This document shows positions 5,394 to 7,119 of a stretch of 7,119 bases of DNA, one piece after another. The notes beneath the pieces are model-generated. The model saw only the letters and a program-made list of their open reading frames with translations. It made no database searches and was not told the DNA's origin. The stretch is from Gallionella sp. GTDB taxonomy: Bacteria > Pseudomonadota > Gammaproteobacteria > Burkholderiales > Gallionellaceae. Both the position numbers and the translations under genes were made by a program. How positions within the stretch are numbered: position 1 is the first letter of the stretch; every line of letters begins with the position of its first letter. The stretch covers positions 1 to 7,119 of the forward strand of contig JARCRR010000001.1 of NCBI GenBank assembly GCA_029850565.1, in the 5' to 3' direction.

Positions 5394-5596
5394 AGGCGCA
5401 CCCTCGGCACGTTACTGGCGCAGCCAGCCGTTTGCGGGATAACCAGCCACTTGCCCGCTTGCGGGCTTAGTGGATTGGCTAGTAGTTCCATCAGGGGGTG
5501 CGAAACGATCATTGGCTCCGGCATCACGCGCTGCGCGCATGAGCCTGCACCGCAACTTCGTTGTACCACACCCGTCGCTTTCGCACACCGTGTCAT
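5390..5596 (-). CDS. Doubtful 68-codon frame bridging hisF and hisI
   Basis: I do not recognise this frame. It is open across the whole hisF-hisI spacer. Its ATG overlaps the hisF stop by ATGA, its TGA overlaps the hisI start by ATGA, and GAGGT lies six bases before its ATG. These points look like a real coupled gene. Against this, four of its six Leu codons are the rare CTA, it uses CGG, CGA and AGG for Arg, and it has no recognisable domain. It has four Cys (4, 15, 20, 59) in no regular pattern. The internal hairpins suggest selection on structure, not protein. The NPLSPQAG stretch is the kind of peptide produced when palindromic intergenic repeats are translated. Most likely an accident of a structured spacer. 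Confidence 0.18.
   Translation of the reverse strand: MTRCAKATGVVQRSCGAGSCAQRVMPEPMIVSHPLMELLANPLSPQAGKWLVIPQTAGCASNVPRVRL
5407..5592. repeat. Hairpin-rich hisF-hisI spacer, possible REP/MITE-like remnant
   Basis: This intercistronic stretch holds several inverted repeats: CTGGC/GCCAG (5415-5419 and 5423-5427), GCCCGC/GCGGGC (5453-5458 and 5461-5466), an imperfect palindrome around CGCG-CTG-CGCG (5522-5541), and GTGCGAAA/TTTCGCAC (5498-5505 and 5579-5586) enclosing the last palindrome. TTGCGGG occurs twice (5432-5438 and 5459-5465). All other junctions in this gene cluster are 18 bases or less or overlap. The flanks carry similar sequences, CGAGGTGCGGTCATGA (5608-5593) and CGAGGGTGCGCCTATGA (5406-5390). 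An inserted non-coding repeat is one explanation. It has no transposase and no convincing terminal inverted repeats. Confidence 0.35.
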
Positions 5597-6351
5597 GACC
5601 GCACCTCGATACCTTGTTGCGCCATATATTGCTTGGCTTGTTGCACGGTATATTCGCCAAAGTGGAAGATACTGGCTGCCAGCACCGCATCAGCGCCGCC
5701 TTGCTTAACGCCATCCGCAAGATGCTGAAGATTGCCTACACCGCCGCTGGCGATGACAGGTATCTCCAGCGCATCGGTCACTGCTCGCGTCAAAGCTAAA
5801 TCGAAGCCGCGTTTTTGTCCGTCCTGATCCATGCTGGTCAGCAATATTTCGCCAGCGCCCAAGCTCTGCATCTTCTTGGCCCATTCGACAGCGTCCAAGC
5901 CTGTCGCTTTACGACCACCGTGAGTAAAGACTTCCCATTTGTCCGGCGCGGTCTGTTTGGCGTCGATGGCGACCACGATACATTGCGAACCGTAGCGCGC
6001 CGATGCATCCGCCACCAATTGAGGATTCACTACCGCAGAGGTATTGATACTGACCTTGTCGGCACCTGCATTCAACAGATTGCGTACGTCCTGCACTTCG
6101 CGCACGCCGCCGCCGACAGTCAAAGGGATGAATACCTGCTCCGCCACCTGCTCGATGATGCGGAAGATGATGCCGCGATCGTCGGAACTGGCCGTGATGT
6201 CGAGAAAAGTGAGTTCGTCTGCGCCTTGTTGGTCATAGCGTCGCGCGATCTCTACCGGGTCACCTGCATCACGCAACTCGACGAAACTGACCCCTTTGAC
6301 TACGCGACCGGCAGTCACATCGAGGCAGGGAATGATACGTTTGGCCAGCAT
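5593..6351 (-). CDS. hisF: Imidazole glycerol phosphate synthase cyclase subunit HisF
   Basis: HisF is the (beta/alpha)8-barrel subunit that uses ammonia from HisH to convert PRFAR to imidazole glycerol phosphate and AICAR, joining histidine and purine synthesis. The 252 residues are full length. The catalytic aspartates fall exactly at the family positions: D11 in IIPCLDV and D130 in VVAIDAK. Phosphate-binding loops are visible at LTVGGGVR (77-84), SINTSAV (101-107), LLTSMDQDG (170-178) and VIASGGVG (199-206). The start is taken as the ATG at 6351, which shares its A with the hisA stop (TGATG). A TTG one codon upstream is in frame but less likely. The gene ends in IEVRS, and its TGA sits in an ATGA beside the structured spacer. 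Confidence 0.97.
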   Translation of the reverse strand: MLAKRIIPCLDVTAGRVVKGVSFVELRDAGDPVEIARRYDQQGADELTFLDITASSDDRGIIFRIIEQVAEQVFIPLTVGGGVREVQDVRNLLNAGADKVSINTSAVVNPQLVADASARYGSQCIVVAIDAKQTAPDKWEVFTHGGRKATGLDAVEWAKKMQSLGAGEILLTSMDQDGQKRGFDLALTRAVTDALEIPVIASGGVGNLQHLADGVKQGGADAVLAASIFHFGEYTVQQAKQYMAQQGIEVRS

Positions 6352-7109
6352 CAAAGTTTAGGCGACAACTCGTCTGCCAGCATTTGCGCCGCACGGAAGT
6401 CCAACGTGCCTTCATAGATGGCGCGACCTGTAATCGCACCCGTGATGCCCTCGGCACGCACTGCGCACAGTTTGCGCACATCATCCAGATTGGTGATACC
6501 ACCGCTGGCGATGACCGGCACATGCAATGGTCGCGCCAGTTCCACCGTCGCCTCGATGTTCACGCCGGTCATCATGCCGTCGCGCCCGATGTCGGTATAG
6601 ATGATGGCTTCCACGCCATAGCCTTCAAAGCGCTGTGCCAGATCGGCCACATCATGGCCGGTGAGTTTCGACCAGCCGTCCACGGCGACCTTGCCGCCCT
6701 TGGCATCCAGTCCGACCATGACGTGTCCGGGAAAGGCATCGCAGGCTTCATGCAGGAAACCCGGCACTTTGACCGCGGCGGTACCGATGATGACATAGGT
6801 GATCCCCAGATCGAGATAACGCTCGATGGTCTCCAGATCGCGGATGCCGCCACCCAGTTGCACCGGAATGTCGGCCCCCACGGCCTCGATGATGCTGCGC
6901 ACCGCCGCTTCGTTCTTCGGTTTGCCCGCAAAAGCACCGTTCAGGTCGACCAGATGCAAGCGCCGCGCACCCTGTGCCAACCAGTGTTTAGCCATCGCCG
7001 CGGGGTCGTCGGAGAACACCGTCGCGCCCTCCATCTCGCCTTGGCGCAGACGCACGCATTGGCCATCTTTCAAATCGATTGCAGGAATGATCAGTGTATT
7101 AGTGTCCAT
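6351..7109 (-). CDS. hisA: ProFAR isomerase HisA
   Basis: HisA catalyses the Amadori isomerisation of ProFAR to PRFAR, the step before HisF-HisH. It is a (beta/alpha)8 barrel paralogous to HisF. The 252 residues are full length, a few longer at the N-terminus than usual (MDTNTLIIPAIDLKDG). The active-site aspartates are D12 (in PAIDLKDG) and D135 (in VGLDAKGG). Other signatures are LVDLNGA (53-59), VQLGGGIRD (83-91), IYTDIGRDGMMTGVN (170-184) and VIASGGI (199-205). Only ten bases upstream are visible. They hold a TAA that could end hisH, but this cannot be confirmed, and no ribosome site can be judged. hisH is the expected neighbour outside the window. Confidence 0.97.
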   Translation of the reverse strand: MDTNTLIIPAIDLKDGQCVRLRQGEMEGATVFSDDPAAMAKHWLAQGARRLHLVDLNGAFAGKPKNEAAVRSIIEAVGADIPVQLGGGIRDLETIERYLDLGITYVIIGTAAVKVPGFLHEACDAFPGHVMVGLDAKGGKVAVDGWSKLTGHDVADLAQRFEGYGVEAIIYTDIGRDGMMTGVNIEATVELARPLHVPVIASGGITNLDDVRKLCAVRAEGITGAITGRAIYEGTLDFRAAQMLADELSPKL

Positions 7110-7119
7110 GATTTAGAAC

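Noticed and set aside
5412..5720. 102-codon minus-strand frame from inside hisF through the spacer
   Set aside because: Its first part is an out-of-frame reading of conserved hisF, and the spacer part has no family resemblance.
5815..6417. 200-codon plus-strand frame
   Set aside because: Antisense to hisF and the end of hisA; His/Asp/Arg-rich shadow composition.
7110..7119. Possible hisH 3' end (TAA just before hisA)
   Set aside because: Only ten bases are visible; too little to call a gene.
1..7119. CRISPR array, tRNA, rRNA, transposase, phage or defence genes
   Set aside because: No regularly spaced repeats, no RNA gene signatures and no coding frames of these types were seen.

Overview
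The window reads as ordinary chromosomal core DNA of a betaproteobacterium. A Nitrosomonadales member of the Gallionellaceae/Nitrosomonadaceae type is my best guess, from family resemblance and gene order rather than any search. The order is hisA-hisF-hisI-hisE-hinT-tatA-tatB-tatC, then a membrane HtrA-type protease, a Nif3-like protein, a small cytochrome c and the Rieske gene petA. Separate hisI and hisE genes (fused in enteric bacteria) and the his-hinT-tat linkage fit this placement. All genes are on the minus strand except the protease.

Right half (about 7109 down to 4343, minus strand): the distal histidine genes hisA, hisF, hisI and hisE, then hinT, are packed tightly. They use TGATG or ATGA stop/start overlaps that imply translational coupling. 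The one break is a spacer of about 200 bases between hisF and hisI. It contains hairpins, a 68-codon frame joined by ATGA to both neighbours, and near-repeats of the flanking junction sequence. This is the most unusual spot in the window.

Middle (4324 down to 3051, minus strand): tatA, tatB and tatC encode the complete twin-arginine translocase and are probably co-transcribed with his-hinT. The plus-strand HtrA/DegS-like protease gene (1888-3048) converges on tatC with two bases between stop codons. It diverges from the nif3-like gene, and its best candidate promoter lies inside that gene.

Left part (1849 down to 1, minus strand): a Nif3-family metal protein, a 204-base intergenic region with a weak promoter candidate, a secreted monohaem cytochrome c, a 179-base intergenic region with two hairpins, and the N-terminal half of petA, the Rieske subunit of the cytochrome bc1 complex. 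PetA carries a twin-arginine signal, so the TatABC encoded nearby is its expected export route. The cytochrome is a plausible but unproven electron carrier for bc1. I see no mobile-element gene, CRISPR array, tRNA, rRNA or defence system, and no clear new multi-gene system.
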